Origin: Candidatus Aalborgicola lynettensis
GTDB lineage: Bacteria; Pseudomonadota; Gammaproteobacteria; Burkholderiales; Burkholderiaceae_C
DNA: 26,003 nt
NCBI GenBank assembly: GCA_016719405.1
Contig: JADJZE010000023.1
Location: forward strand, 1 to 26,003
Direction of reading: 5' to 3'
Position 1 is the stretch's first letter. Every line of letters starts with the position of its first letter. The notes beneath the pieces were generated by a model. The model did not search any database. It saw nothing but the letters and a program-made list of their open reading frames with translations, and was not told where the DNA came from. The translations under genes were made by a program, and so were the position numbers. Below are positions 1 to 7,144 of the stretch, in pieces.

Positions 1-319
1 TGGCAATCGTCATCACAATGGGCAAGCCCAGGCCCGATGCGTTGTACACCGCCTCAGCCATAAACAGCAGACCCTGGCTGGCCGTGGCGGTGTAGGTGCG
101 GGCACCGGCGCTGCTTGCGCCAATGGCCACACTCATGGCGGCAAATTCGCTCTCCACGTTGATGAACTCGCAAGGCGTGAGTGAGCTGTCTTTCACCAGC
201 TCGCCCAGGCCTTCCACAATGTGGGTCTGCGGGGAGATGGGGTAGGCGCAGATCACGTCCGGGCGGCACAGGGCCACCGCTTCGGCTACCGCGTGGGAAC
301 CTTCAGTTTGTTTGAGCAT
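1..319 (-). CDS. porA: Pyruvate:ferredoxin (2-oxoacid:acceptor) oxidoreductase alpha subunit, N-terminal part
   Basis: The reverse strand from 319 starts MLKQTEGSHAVAEAVALCRP and continues through CAYPISPQTHIVEGLGEL and FINVESEFAAMSVAIGASSA, which is the pyrimidine-binding N-terminal domain of the alpha chain of pyruvate/2-ketoacid:ferredoxin oxidoreductases. The complex converts 2-oxoacid plus CoA to acyl-CoA, CO2 and reduced ferredoxin in the cytoplasm. The gene is cut by the window edge after about 106 residues. Its ATG lies 17 bases inside the 3' end of porG, so the two are translationally coupled. The thiamine-diphosphate beta subunit is expected beyond the left edge but is not visible. 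The substrate (pyruvate or another 2-oxoacid) cannot be fixed from this fragment. Confidence 0.9.
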   Translation of the reverse strand, partial: MLKQTEGSHAVAEAVALCRPDVICAYPISPQTHIVEGLGELVKDSSLTPCEFINVESEFAAMSVAIGASSAGARTYTATASQGLLFMAEAVYNASGLGLPIVMTIA

Positions 320-893
320 GGGCCAATTCCTCCATCTCGCGTTGAATATAGGCATAGGCCTCAGAAGCGGCAGCCACATTGCCCTCTGCCACCTTGCCTG
401 TGAATCGGGAGCGGATGGCGTGGGCCACCGCGTCCAGCGTAATCAGGCCCGACAGCGCCGCAAAACCACCCAGCAAGACCGCATTGGGCAAAGGCCGCCC
501 CAAGTGCTTGCGTGCAATGTCGGAGGCGGGAAGCGTGGTCAGGCGCTCACGGCGAAAACGCGCCTCCATATCAGCCAACCCCAAGTCATGAAAGCTGCGC
601 TGGCTGTTGATGAGCACATAGCCGTCCGGCTGCAGGCCCTGGAATACATCCACTTGGTGCAGCAGCGTGGGGTCTTGCACAATCAATACGTCGGGTGCCA
701 GGATAGGTTCACGCAAGCGAATGGGCTGGTCGTCCATACGGCAAAACGCAATCACCGGCGCACCCGTGCGCTCCGAGCCAAAACTGGGAAACGCCTGCGC
801 GTGGCGCCCTTGCTCAAAGGCAGCGACCGACAGCATTTCGGCCGCCGTCACCACGCCCTGGCCTCCCCGGCCGTGAATACGGATTTGCAGCAT
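303..893 (-). CDS. porG: Pyruvate:ferredoxin (2-oxoacid:acceptor) oxidoreductase gamma subunit
   Basis: This 196-aa protein starts MLQIRIHGRGGQGVVTAAEM, the hallmark opening of the gamma chain (IHGRGGQG...). It continues with AFPSFGSERTGAPVIAFCR, PDVLIVQDPTLL and, near the C-terminus, LPNAVLLGGFAAL, all typical of the POR/VOR gamma domain. Length matches the family. I chose the ATG at 893 over an open frame that extends to 1088 because the family starts here and GGAG sits 8-9 bases upstream. The gene overlaps porA by 17 bases and is the first gene of the operon. An FNR/ANR-like box upstream suggests induction at low oxygen, which fits an oxygen-sensitive enzyme class. Confidence 0.9.
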   Translation of the reverse strand: MLQIRIHGRGGQGVVTAAEMLSVAAFEQGRHAQAFPSFGSERTGAPVIAFCRMDDQPIRLREPILAPDVLIVQDPTLLHQVDVFQGLQPDGYVLINSQRSFHDLGLADMEARFRRERLTTLPASDIARKHLGRPLPNAVLLGGFAALSGLITLDAVAHAIRSRFTGKVAEGNVAAASEAYAYIQREMEELAHAQTN

Positions 894-926
894 CAAGTGA
901 TCTCCGACGATTAACAACAACGGTGG

Positions 927-968
927 ATTGTTCAGCCTAGGTAGGTTCGATGGCTTGATACAGGTCAA
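927..968 (-). promoter_or_regulatory. FNR/ANR/DNR-type box and putative -10 of porGA
   Basis: TTGAT-ACAG-GTCAA at 955-968 matches the FNR-family palindrome TTGAT-N4-ATCAA at 9 of 10 half-site bases. On the minus strand a -10-like AACAAT lies at 932-927. The box centre (961.5) is about 41 bases upstream of the start point that this -10 would give near 920, the usual class II activator spacing. The leader before porG would be about 27 bases. The arrangement is seen directly; the regulator is inferred. Confidence 0.6.
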
Positions 969-1144
969 CACATAAGGAAGGGCAACGCCCGTACAGGGGT
1001 TACCTTGTGCTCCAAACCCCATACTGTCCTGGTTATTCATCCGACACTGCCCCACCTGCACGATGTGCAATCGTTGGCCGTAGCACATAACAATAGTCCG
1101 AACGGGCTATTGCAGTGCCCACTTAATGTGCTGAAATGCAAGCG

Positions 1145-1158
1145 TTGACACGGGTCAA
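1145..1158. promoter_or_regulatory. Second FNR/DNR-like palindrome, upstream of the PEP-CTERM gene
   Basis: TTGAC-ACGG-GTCAA is a perfect 5+5 palindrome with a 4-base spacer. It closely resembles the box at 955-968, and both continue into CAACAC. It ends 21 bases before the PEP-CTERM start codon, too close for standard class II activation of that gene, so repression or a distal role for porGA is possible. Confidence 0.45.
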
Positions 1159-1179
1159 CACCCATACAAGGAACTTCTC

Positions 1180-1722
1180 ATGACTACTTTCAAAAATTCA
1201 ACTCTGGTACTCGCACTCGTTTTGGCCACAAGTACCGCTGCGCACGCTGGTTTTTCCGGGAACACAGTCACTGCTGCCTTCAACTACCAAGGATCACCAA
1301 CTGTGAATAAGTTGCTGGTGGCGCTGGCGCGGTGGGCGGATCAAAGTTGGAACTTTTCGATTGATGTATTCGACACAGGCATGACATTGGCCTGGACGGA
1401 AAGTACCCGTGCGAGCGAGCCCAATGGCGGCAACATCAGCAGCGGGCCGGACAGCTTCAGCTTCGACTTGGCGTTTTCTGGTTCGACGTTATCACTCGCC
1501 ACACCCGTGGTGACCTTTGCATCGTCCGGGGCTTACTCTCCCCTCACTTCGAGCTTGTCTACCTATTCACTCCCAACCACGCAATCGATTCATGTCGGTT
1601 TTTCCCGCATGGATTCGACTGATAGTTACACCATTGCAGCTGTTCCGGAACCCGAAACTTACGCCATGCTTTTGGCTGGGCTAGGTGTGATGGGCAGTCG
1701 CAGCCGCCGCAAATCGAAGTAG
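1180..1722 (+). CDS. PEP-CTERM sorting domain-containing exported protein
   Basis: The 180-aa product has a Sec-type signal peptide (LVLALVLATSTAAHA, cleavage about residue 23). The Ser/Thr-rich middle region has no recognisable domain. The C-terminus is a clear PEP-CTERM tail: VPEPE at 155-159, a hydrophobic stretch YAMLLAGLGVMG, then SRSRRKSK. PEP-CTERM proteins are processed by an exosortase and typically end up in the envelope or extracellular matrix; no exosortase is encoded here. The start is supported by AAGGA about 8 bases before the ATG. The gene is divergent from porGA, sits just downstream of an FNR-like palindrome, and ends in a terminator, so it is probably monocistronic. Its specific function is unknown. 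Confidence 0.85.
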   Translation: MTTFKNSTLVLALVLATSTAAHAGFSGNTVTAAFNYQGSPTVNKLLVALARWADQSWNFSIDVFDTGMTLAWTESTRASEPNGGNISSGPDSFSFDLAFSGSTLSLATPVVTFASSGAYSPLTSSLSTYSLPTTQSIHVGFSRMDSTDSYTIAAVPEPETYAMLLAGLGVMGSRSRRKSK

Positions 1723-1737
1723 CCCGCGGTGAACGCA

Positions 1738-1769
1738 AAAAGGCGCCTGGATGGTGCCTTCCTTTTTTT
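1738..1769 (+). terminator. Rho-independent terminator after the PEP-CTERM gene
   Basis: AAGGCGCC (1740-1747) pairs with GGTGCCTT (1753-1760) with one mismatch, across a 5-base loop. Seven T follow at 1763-1769, and an A-run precedes the stem. Confidence 0.75.
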
Positions 1770-2185
1770 ACCTACCCCAGACCGCACCGCGCTGGACGAT
1801 GGGCCGATTCAGGTTTGCGTGCAGCGAATGATGTCAAACCAGAGGCTAGCGCTTCGCCGCGTTGGAATCGGTTCTGGGTATGATTTTTGCCGTTTCGGCA
1901 GGTCTGGCGTTCGCAGTGCGCTATGTATTTGAGAGCAATAATGACCCAAAATGAAGGCACCTAATAGATCCCAAAGGCACCTACATCACCAATCCCCACG
2001 TCACTGCGCCGGTGTACTTCCCCTTCTCCATAATGCTGCCCACTAGGGCTGTGCAGTTCCATCTCCTTTCGGTCGGTGCAGTAGTAGAAAGATGCAGCGG
2101 GAGAACGCGAGACAAATTCACTATCAGAATAATAGCTCTTGCCGCACACCAGCCGTGCGCAAACGGCCCAAAGCCCTCCTGATCC
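1770..2185. other. Intergenic stretch without a supported gene
   Basis: No gene with recognisable homology is seen in these 416 bases. Two short open stretches look faintly protein-like. On the plus strand, 1880-1954 encodes a 24-residue hydrophobic peptide (IFAVSAGLAFAVRYVFES). On the minus strand, an open frame ending at 1961 includes SYYSDSEFVSRSPAASFYYC. Either could be a relic. AAGGCACCTA occurs twice, at 1954 and 1974. Confidence 0.4.
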
Positions 2186-3016
2186 ATGTACCTCACCGTA
2201 GCCAACGCCCCCACCTACTGCTACACCGGCGGCAAGCCATTTGACGCCGCGCTGCCTACGGTGGTGTTCATCCACGGCGTGGTTAACGACCACAGCGTGT
2301 GGGTCTTGCAAAGCCGCTACCTGGCCCACCACGGCTTTAACGTGCTGGCGGTCGATTTGCCGGGCCATGGCCGCAGCGCGGGCGAGGCACCGGCCAGCGT
2401 GGAAGCCGCTGCTGAATGGGTTGCAGCCCTGCTCGACGCCGCTTGCGTGCAGCAGGCTGCGCTGGTGGGGCATAGCTGGGGCTCACTGATTGCGCTGCAG
2501 GCAGCGTCCCAGCTAAAGGAGCGCGTCACCCACCTGGTGCTGGTGGGCACCGCCTACCCCATGCAGGTGTCCGAAACATTGCTCAACGAGGCGCTGCACG
2601 ACCCGCAGCAGGCGCTGCGACGCATCAACGTGTTTTCGCGCAGCACCCTGGCGCCACCGCCCTCCACCCTAGGGCCGGGCACGTGGGTGTTTGGCGCCAG
2701 TCTGGCACTGGGGCGGCGCATACAGGCGGGCAACCCGGGCGTAAACCTGCTGCACCGCGGCTTTATGGCCTGCAACCAGTACGCCCATGGCGAAGCGGCC
2801 CTGCACGCCCTTACCTGCCCGGTACTGGTGGTGCTGGGCGCCAAAGACCAGATGACCCCGCCCCGTGCCGCCCACAGCCTGATCGCCGCCGCCCACGCTG
2901 CGGGCAAAGCACTGCAAGTGGTCAATCTGCCCGTGGGCCACCACCAAATGACCGAGGCGCCCGAGGCCACGTTGGTGGCGATACGGGATTTCTTACGCCC
3001 GGGCACACCAGTCTGA
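2186..3016 (+). CDS. Alpha/beta-fold hydrolase
   Basis: The 276-aa product is a canonical alpha/beta hydrolase. The oxyanion segment is VVFIHGVVNDHSVW (about residues 26-39), the strand-turn is LAVDLPGHGRS, and the nucleophile elbow is GHSWGS with Ser97. The acid is Asp221 in LGAKDQMTP and the catalytic His252 is in VGHHQM. No signal peptide is visible, so it is probably cytoplasmic. Length fits esterase, lactonase or C-C hydrolase subfamilies, and the substrate cannot be inferred. No strong ribosome binding site precedes the ATG. It stands alone, convergent with the toxin-antitoxin pair downstream. Confidence 0.85.
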   Translation: MYLTVANAPTYCYTGGKPFDAALPTVVFIHGVVNDHSVWVLQSRYLAHHGFNVLAVDLPGHGRSAGEAPASVEAAAEWVAALLDAACVQQAALVGHSWGSLIALQAASQLKERVTHLVLVGTAYPMQVSETLLNEALHDPQQALRRINVFSRSTLAPPPSTLGPGTWVFGASLALGRRIQAGNPGVNLLHRGFMACNQYAHGEAALHALTCPVLVVLGAKDQMTPPRAAHSLIAAAHAAGKALQVVNLPVGHHQMTEAPEATLVAIRDFLRPGTPV

Positions 3017-3056
3017 GAGGCTGGGCGGGAAGTCGTTTTGCGTAGGTAAAGGCGGA

Positions 3057-3071
3057 GCCCGCAAAGCGGGC
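3057..3071. repeat. Short perfect hairpin between convergent genes
   Basis: GCCCGC-AAA-GCGGGC forms a 6-bp GC stem between the hydrolase and the convergent GNAT gene. No T-tract follows on either strand, so it is at most a weak or Rho-assisted terminator. Confidence 0.3.
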
Positions 3072-3126
3072 GGGGGACACGGCGCAAAAAGGCGTGCCAC
3101 CCAGTCTCGCCTGTTGGGTCGGGCAT

Positions 3127-3630
3127 TTACCTTCTTGCCGGAAAGGCCGTAGCCAGCGGCAAGAACAGTTTCATAGGCGAATCGGCAAGCGCAATGAACC
3201 CGTGATGCTGGTAAAAAGCCACCGCAGCGCTGTCCAGGGCATCCACCAGCAAAGCGTAGGCGGCTATCTCAGACCGGACGGCACGGTCAAGCGCATCGGC
3301 GAGCAGCGCGCCGCCCAGGCCTTGCCCCTTGAACGAAAAATCGACGGCTAAACGACCCAAGCGTACCGCCGGGACCGTTGGATAGCGTGGCAACTTTTTA
3401 ATCATGTGTGGCGGCAGGCCATTGAGCAGCAGACTGGCCGATGCAAGCGTGTAAAAACCCACGACGCGCTGCTCGTCAGTTAATGCGACAAAACAGGCGG
3501 CCATGCGTCGGCGCATGTCCTGGGTCACCTGCTCTTTCAAATAGCGATCCAGCGGCAGGGACCCACTGTGGAAAGCCGCGCGATCATGCCCCACGCCAAG
3601 CGCAACGACGCGAAAGGGCGCGTCGCTCAT
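3127..3630 (-). CDS. GNAT-family N-acetyltransferase toxin (TacT-like)
   Basis: The 167-aa product is a GNAT acetyltransferase of the type paired with DUF1778 antitoxins. These toxins acetylate the amino group of aminoacyl-tRNAs and block translation. Family signatures are GSLPLDRYLKEQV near residue 24, FYTLASASLLL, the core strand RLGRLAVDFSFKGQGLGGAL with the acetyl-CoA loop at 101-107, and the C-terminal AFYQHHGF with the catalytic-type Tyr140. Length is standard. Its start overlaps the antitoxin stop by four bases (3627-3630), the usual coupled toxin-antitoxin layout. Nothing in the reading frame suggests inactivation. Confidence 0.88.
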   Translation of the reverse strand: MSDAPFRVVALGVGHDRAAFHSGSLPLDRYLKEQVTQDMRRRMAACFVALTDEQRVVGFYTLASASLLLNGLPPHMIKKLPRYPTVPAVRLGRLAVDFSFKGQGLGGALLADALDRAVRSEIAAYALLVDALDSAAVAFYQHHGFIALADSPMKLFLPLATAFPARR

Positions 3631-3908
3631 TCTGTGCGCAGGAGTTTGCTCCGGCGCACAAACGCGCGCTTCAGGGCTTCGGTAGGCGGTGGTGGAGCGA
3701 TAAGCGCCTCAGCAAAACAGACTTGATCGGCTAGCGATAGGCGGATGACGTCGGCCTGCTCAATTGCTTGCTGCGCGGCAGTTTGGACAGCAGCAACCAC
3801 AAAGTCCGTCATGGTGCGCCCTTGCAGTTCGGCCGCGCGTTTGAGCATGGAATGCAGGTCAACGCTGATTCTGGCTTCAAGGCGGGCTGTGGTGTTGGCT
3901 TGTGGCAT
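3627..3908 (-). CDS. DUF1778 (TacA-like) antitoxin
   Basis: The 93-aa product has an N-terminal ribbon-helix-helix segment (TARLEARISVDLHSMLKRAA) and the DUF1778 core GRTMTDFVVAAVQTAAQQAI. The C-terminal tail, rich in Ala/Pro and basic residues, is the part expected to wrap the toxin. GGAGAG lies about 7 bases before the ATG. It is the first gene of a two-gene operon with the GNAT toxin. DUF1778 antitoxins bind both toxin and operator, and a palindrome lies just upstream. Confidence 0.88.
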   Translation of the reverse strand: MPQANTTARLEARISVDLHSMLKRAAELQGRTMTDFVVAAVQTAAQQAIEQADVIRLSLADQVCFAEALIAPPPPTEALKRAFVRRSKLLRTE

Positions 3909-3931
3909 GGTTTGATCTCTCCGGCCATAAA

Positions 3932-3954
3932 TTATACGGCGCTATGCCGTACAA
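3932..3954. promoter_or_regulatory. Palindromic operator and promoter of the TacA/TacT-type operon
   Basis: TTATACGGC (3932-3940) and GCCGTACAA (3946-3954) form an inverted repeat with 8 of 9 pairs around a 5-base spacer. The inner arms TACGGC/GCCGTA are perfect. On the minus strand the palindrome includes a -10-like TATAAT, so a bound antitoxin would cover the promoter. It lies 24 bases upstream of the antitoxin ATG. Confidence 0.6.
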
Positions 3955-4022
3955 ACCAACCAATGCATACACGTGCTTGGCCTGCACCTGCTCCGGTACG
4001 CCAGCGCGGCTACATTGGCAGC

Positions 4023-5258
4023 ATGAAAAACCTCTTCCTGCTCGACCCCACCCAGGTGTTTTTGAACCACGGCTCCTTTGGCGCCTGCCCGGCCGAAGTG
4101 TTTGACCACTACCACCAATGGCAGCGCGAGATGGAGCGCAACCCGGTGGACTTTCTGGGGCGGCGCAGTGGCACCCTGCTGACCGAGGCCCGCGCGGTGC
4201 TGGCGCAGTACCTGGGCGCGCAAACGCAAGACCTGGTGTGTGTGCCCAACGCCACCACCGGCGTCAACACCGTAGCGCGCTCGCTGGCCTCTGAACATAC
4301 ATTGGTGCCGGGCGACGAGATTCTGACCACCAACCACGAATACGGTGCCTGTGAAGCGACCTGGGACTGGGTGTGCCAGCACACCGGCGCCCGCATGGTG
4401 CGCGCCGAGATTCCCCTGCCGTTTTGCGCCGCCGAATTTACCGAGCGGGTGTGGGCCGGTGTATCACCGCGCACCCGGGTGCTTTTTTTAAGCCACATCA
4501 CCTCCGGCACGGCGCTGATCTTTCCCATTGCCGAACTGGTGCAACGCGCCCGCGCGGCGGGCATTTTGACGCTGATTGACGGCGCCCATGCGCCCGGCCA
4601 CATCCCGCTGAACCTGGACACACTGGGCGCCGACTTTTACACCGGCAACTGCCACAAATGGCTGTGCGCGCCCAAGGGATCGGCCTTTTTGCACGTGCGC
4701 CGTGAACACCACGCGCTGCTGCACGCGCCAGTCATCAGCTGGGGCTACGCCGCCGATACCAGTGGCACCCAGGGCAACGCGGCTTACACGGGCACCACGC
4801 TGCTGGAGCGGCACATGCAGTGGCAGGGCACGCGCGATATTGCCGCCTTTCTGGCCGTGCCGGCGGCCATTGCCTTTCAGGCGCGCCACCACTGGCCGCA
4901 GGTGCAGCGGCGCTGCCACTGCATTGCAGCCGAAACGCTGGCCCGCCTCAGTGCCCACACCGGTCTGGAGCCGATCTGCGGCGATGCCGACTTTGGCCAG
5001 ATGGTGGCGCTCCCCGTGCCCACCATGGACGCCACACAGTTGGGGCGGCGCCTGCAGCAGGGGTTTGGAATTGAAATTCCCGTCACCACGCACCAAGGTC
5101 GCTTGTTTGTGCGCATCTCGGTGCAGGGCTACAACACGCAGGGCGACGTGGATGCGCTGGTGCAGGCGCTGCAAACCATCTACCCCGCGCAGTGCGGCAG
5201 TGCGGGCAACAGCGGCAGTACCCCCAATCAGAGCGCTTCAACCGCCCGCAGCATTTGA
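4023..5258 (+). CDS. Class V aminotransferase-fold PLP enzyme (isopenicillin-N epimerase-like)
   Basis: The 411-aa product begins MKNLFLLDPTQVFLNHGSFG; this NHGSFG opening is typical of the isopenicillin-N epimerase/EgtE-like branch of class V PLP enzymes. PLP-contact motifs are present: NATTGVNTV (76-84), LIDGAHAPG with Asp186 and His189, and GNCHKWL with Lys212 as the probable Schiff-base lysine. The C-terminal domain runs to VRISVQGYNTQGDVDALVQAL. The ATG at 4023 was chosen over a longer upstream frame because the family starts here. Substrate is unknown: members include epimerases, cysteine desulfurases and C-S lyases. Its 3' end overlaps the convergent TerB-like gene by 31 bases. Confidence 0.85.
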   Translation: MKNLFLLDPTQVFLNHGSFGACPAEVFDHYHQWQREMERNPVDFLGRRSGTLLTEARAVLAQYLGAQTQDLVCVPNATTGVNTVARSLASEHTLVPGDEILTTNHEYGACEATWDWVCQHTGARMVRAEIPLPFCAAEFTERVWAGVSPRTRVLFLSHITSGTALIFPIAELVQRARAAGILTLIDGAHAPGHIPLNLDTLGADFYTGNCHKWLCAPKGSAFLHVRREHHALLHAPVISWGYAADTSGTQGNAAYTGTTLLERHMQWQGTRDIAAFLAVPAAIAFQARHHWPQVQRRCHCIAAETLARLSAHTGLEPICGDADFGQMVALPVPTMDATQLGRRLQQGFGIEIPVTTHQGRLFVRISVQGYNTQGDVDALVQALQTIYPAQCGSAGNSGSTPNQSASTARSI

Positions 5259-5644
5259 TGCTGCAAGCCCCAGTGCGCCACCGCCGCCACCAAAACGGCA
5301 GATTCGCCGTCAGCCACATGGTCATCGGCCTCGGCCACGCGAACACACAAGTCCAGCACCTGGCGGCGCAGTGCCGGGGCGTCAATCTCATCGAGTAATT
5401 CCACCAGGGTGTAATCGTCTACCGGGCAATCACCCGAGCGCACGAGCCGGTTGCCGGACAGCAAATCGGCACAAAAATTGTCAAACACTTCGTGTAATGC
5501 TTCGCGCTCAAGGCCCAGTTGCGCATGCACCTCCAGTTCATCGAGGAGTGCGAGTTCGGGCTGGCCCAAATCGCCATCGGCAACGATGGTCAGGGCAATG
5601 ATTCGCGCCGCAGATTGCGGACTATTTTGGGGGTATTTACGCAC
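5228..5644 (-). CDS. TerB-like (tellurite-resistance TerB fold) protein, copy 1
   Basis: The 138-aa product has the all-helical TerB/DjlA-like layout with two acidic loop motifs, VADGDLGQPEL (about 21-31) and AEADDHVADGE (about 110-120), a pattern of internally repeated putative metal-binding loops. The N-terminus MRKYPQNSPQSAARIIAL is nearly shared with the second copy at 10525-10971 (MRSYPRNSPEAAARILAL), so they are paralogs. The start is GTG, preceded by AAAGGAG at good spacing. It is the last gene of a minus-strand run HPF, Bax-inhibitor-like, zf-TFIIB, TerB-like, 72 bases after the zf-TFIIB gene. No tellurite operon is present, so a general stress role is more likely. Confidence 0.7.
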   Translation of the reverse strand: MRKYPQNSPQSAARIIALTIVADGDLGQPELALLDELEVHAQLGLEREALHEVFDNFCADLLSGNRLVRSGDCPVDDYTLVELLDEIDAPALRRQVLDLCVRVAEADDHVADGESAVLVAAVAHWGLQHQMLRAVEAL

Positions 5645-5716
5645 GGGTAGCTCCTTTTGTTGGGTAGACGATTCATAGGTGGCGGCGATGGCCGTCGCAT
5701 CACTGCCGGTCCGATT

Positions 5717-5986
5717 TCAGTCAAAAATTTCACTCAGCCATGACTTCTTGCGGCCCTGTTGGTAGCGCTGCCCGCTACGGAAGTCAGAGTCTTCAAAGTC
5801 GGGTTGCTTGCGACTTTGCGACACTAGCGCAGGGGCCGGTGCGGATGCGAAGACCGCCCGCTCCAAAAGTTTGTCAAGCTCCCCTCGGTCCAGCCAGATA
5901 CCACGGCAGGAGGGGCAGTAATCAATTTCGACACCTTGGCGCTCGGCCATAACCAAAGTGGTTTCGGGGCAACTAGGGCATTTCAT
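5717..5986 (-). CDS. zf-TFIIB domain-containing protein
   Basis: The 89-aa product opens with MKCPSCPETTLVMAERQGVE then IDYCPSCRGIWLDRGELDKL. This is the zf-TFIIB family pattern: a C3/C6 and C24/C27 zinc ribbon followed by the GIWLDRGELDKL signature. The second half (residues 45-89) is charged and low in complexity and ends KKSWLSEIFD. Bacterial members are small putative zinc-binding proteins of unknown role. AAAGGAA lies about 7 bases before the ATG. It follows the Bax-inhibitor-like gene by 23 bases, so it is very probably cotranscribed with it. Confidence 0.85.
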   Translation of the reverse strand: MKCPSCPETTLVMAERQGVEIDYCPSCRGIWLDRGELDKLLERAVFASAPAPALVSQSRKQPDFEDSDFRSGQRYQQGRKKSWLSEIFD

Positions 5987-6009
5987 GGAAATTTCCTTTC
6001 AATAAGTCA

Positions 6010-6717
6010 TCAGTCGTTCGATCCACCAAGACCAAACAGACTTAGCAGGCTGGTAAACAGGTTGAATACCGACACATACAGGCCCACCGTGGCCATTACG
6101 TAATTGGTTTCTCCCCCATTCACAATGCGGCTGGTTTCGTACAAAATCAGTCCCGCCGACAGCAAGGCAACCATCGCCGACACGGCGAGCCCCAGGGCTG
6201 GAATGTGCATAAACACCGCCGCAACGCCGGCGATCAACGCGATGACCATCCCCACAAACAGGAAGCCGCCCATGAAGCTGAAGTCACGTCGTGTCGTCAG
6301 TACGTAGCCCGAGAGCGCCAGAAACGTAGCACCCGTAGAGGCCAGCGCCAACGTGACCGTTTGCGCACCGCCTGGCAAGGCCAGAGATTGCGTCAACAAC
6401 GGCCCCAGGGTGTAGCCCATAAAGCCGGTCAACGCAAAAACTGCCGGCAATGCCCAGCCACTGTTTTGCAACTTATGCACCGCGAAGAGCAAGCCAAAGT
6501 AACCCACCAGGGTCAGTATCAGACCCGGAGCAGGCAGCTGCAAACTCAGTGTGGCAACAGCCACCCCCGCGCTGAACAGCAGCGTCATGGCCAGCAGCGC
6601 GTAGGTATTGCGCAGAACCCGTTTGACATCGGCGGAATGCAATTCGCCGGCAGTGGATGCACCATTACGGTATGAGCCGTCATTGCCAGAAGGCAGGGGT
6701 GAATAAGCGTTGTTCAT
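6010..6717 (-). CDS. Bax inhibitor-1/YccA family membrane protein
   Basis: The 235-aa product has a soluble N-terminal tail of about 35 residues and then about seven hydrophobic helices. Family signatures include VLRNTYALLAMTLLFSAGVA, TGFMGYTLGPLL, ALSGYVLTTRRDFSFMGGFL and, near the C-terminus, GLILYETSRIVNGGETNYV, the last being diagnostic of BI-1/YccA proteins. The best known bacterial member, YccA of E. coli, modulates the FtsH membrane protease; others have been linked to proton or calcium leak. AAGGA precedes the ATG. It lies between the HPF gene (29 bases upstream) and zf-TFIIB in a probable envelope- and ribosome-stress operon. Confidence 0.9.
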   Translation of the reverse strand: MNNAYSPLPSGNDGSYRNGASTAGELHSADVKRVLRNTYALLAMTLLFSAGVAVATLSLQLPAPGLILTLVGYFGLLFAVHKLQNSGWALPAVFALTGFMGYTLGPLLTQSLALPGGAQTVTLALASTGATFLALSGYVLTTRRDFSFMGGFLFVGMVIALIAGVAAVFMHIPALGLAVSAMVALLSAGLILYETSRIVNGGETNYVMATVGLYVSVFNLFTSLLSLFGLGGSND

Positions 6718-6746
6718 GGCATTTTTTCCTTGAAAAGTTGCAGTGG

Positions 6747-7088
6747 TTAACTATCGAGGGCTATTTTTTCGATGCGACCGCGAACCGGCTTCTGGCTGCG
6801 CTGCAGGCTGCGCTTGAGCACCCGGGTGGCGCGGCCCAGCGAGCGGTCCAGCGCAGTACGCCAGTCGCCTGCCAAGGAGGCAATGACCACCGTTCCAGCG
6901 GCCTCGGTGCTCAGCTCCACCTGGCAGCGCTTGTCTACGCCACCCCGAGGGCCGTTGACGTCAGAAAACTGTACCTTGGCGCGCGGCACCAGCGGCGTTA
7001 AGCGGCGCAGCACAAAGCGCACCCGCTCGATTGACAAATCACGCATTTGTGCGCCATCGGCATCGCGGGATTCAAAAATAACTTGCAT
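6747..7088 (-). CDS. HPF/RaiA-family ribosome-associated protein (short form)
   Basis: The 113-aa product starts MQVIFESRDADGAQMRDLSI, with the fold and the central VPRAKVQFSDVNGPRGGVDKRCQVEL segment of the HPF/RaiA (S30EA) family. Such proteins bind the 30S decoding region and hibernate or protect ribosomes under stress. It is the short type without the C-terminal dimerisation domain, and it ends in a basic helix (LGRATRVLKRSLQRSQ). GGAG is 8 bases before the ATG. It heads the minus-strand run, and a conserved 42-bp element lies 57 bases upstream. Confidence 0.75.
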   Translation of the reverse strand: MQVIFESRDADGAQMRDLSIERVRFVLRRLTPLVPRAKVQFSDVNGPRGGVDKRCQVELSTEAAGTVVIASLAGDWRTALDRSLGRATRVLKRSLQRSQKPVRGRIEKIALDS

Positions 7089-7144
7089 TCAAAGTTCTCC
7101 GGTGGGTTGATAGAATCGCAACGATAGGCCTGCAGCCCATTCCG

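Noticed and set aside
893..1088. N-terminal extension of PorG to 1088
   Set aside because: The extension has no family similarity and crosses the FNR-like box; the ATG at 893 has a ribosome binding site and the family N-terminus.
1729..1932. Small plus-strand frame after the PEP-CTERM gene
   Set aside because: It begins inside the terminator region and lacks a ribosome binding site or recognisable domain.
1961..2473. A 170-codon minus-strand open frame over the hydrolase start
   Set aside because: Most of it is the antisense of the clear alpha/beta hydrolase. Only the last 60 codons lie in intergenic DNA, and they match no family I know.
4488..5174. A 228-codon minus-strand open frame and overlapping plus-strand frames
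   Set aside because: They lie within the class V aminotransferase gene and have Arg/Pro-rich shadow composition.
5228..5644. Tellurite-resistance operon
   Set aside because: Only TerB-like folds are present; terC, terD, terE and related genes are absent.
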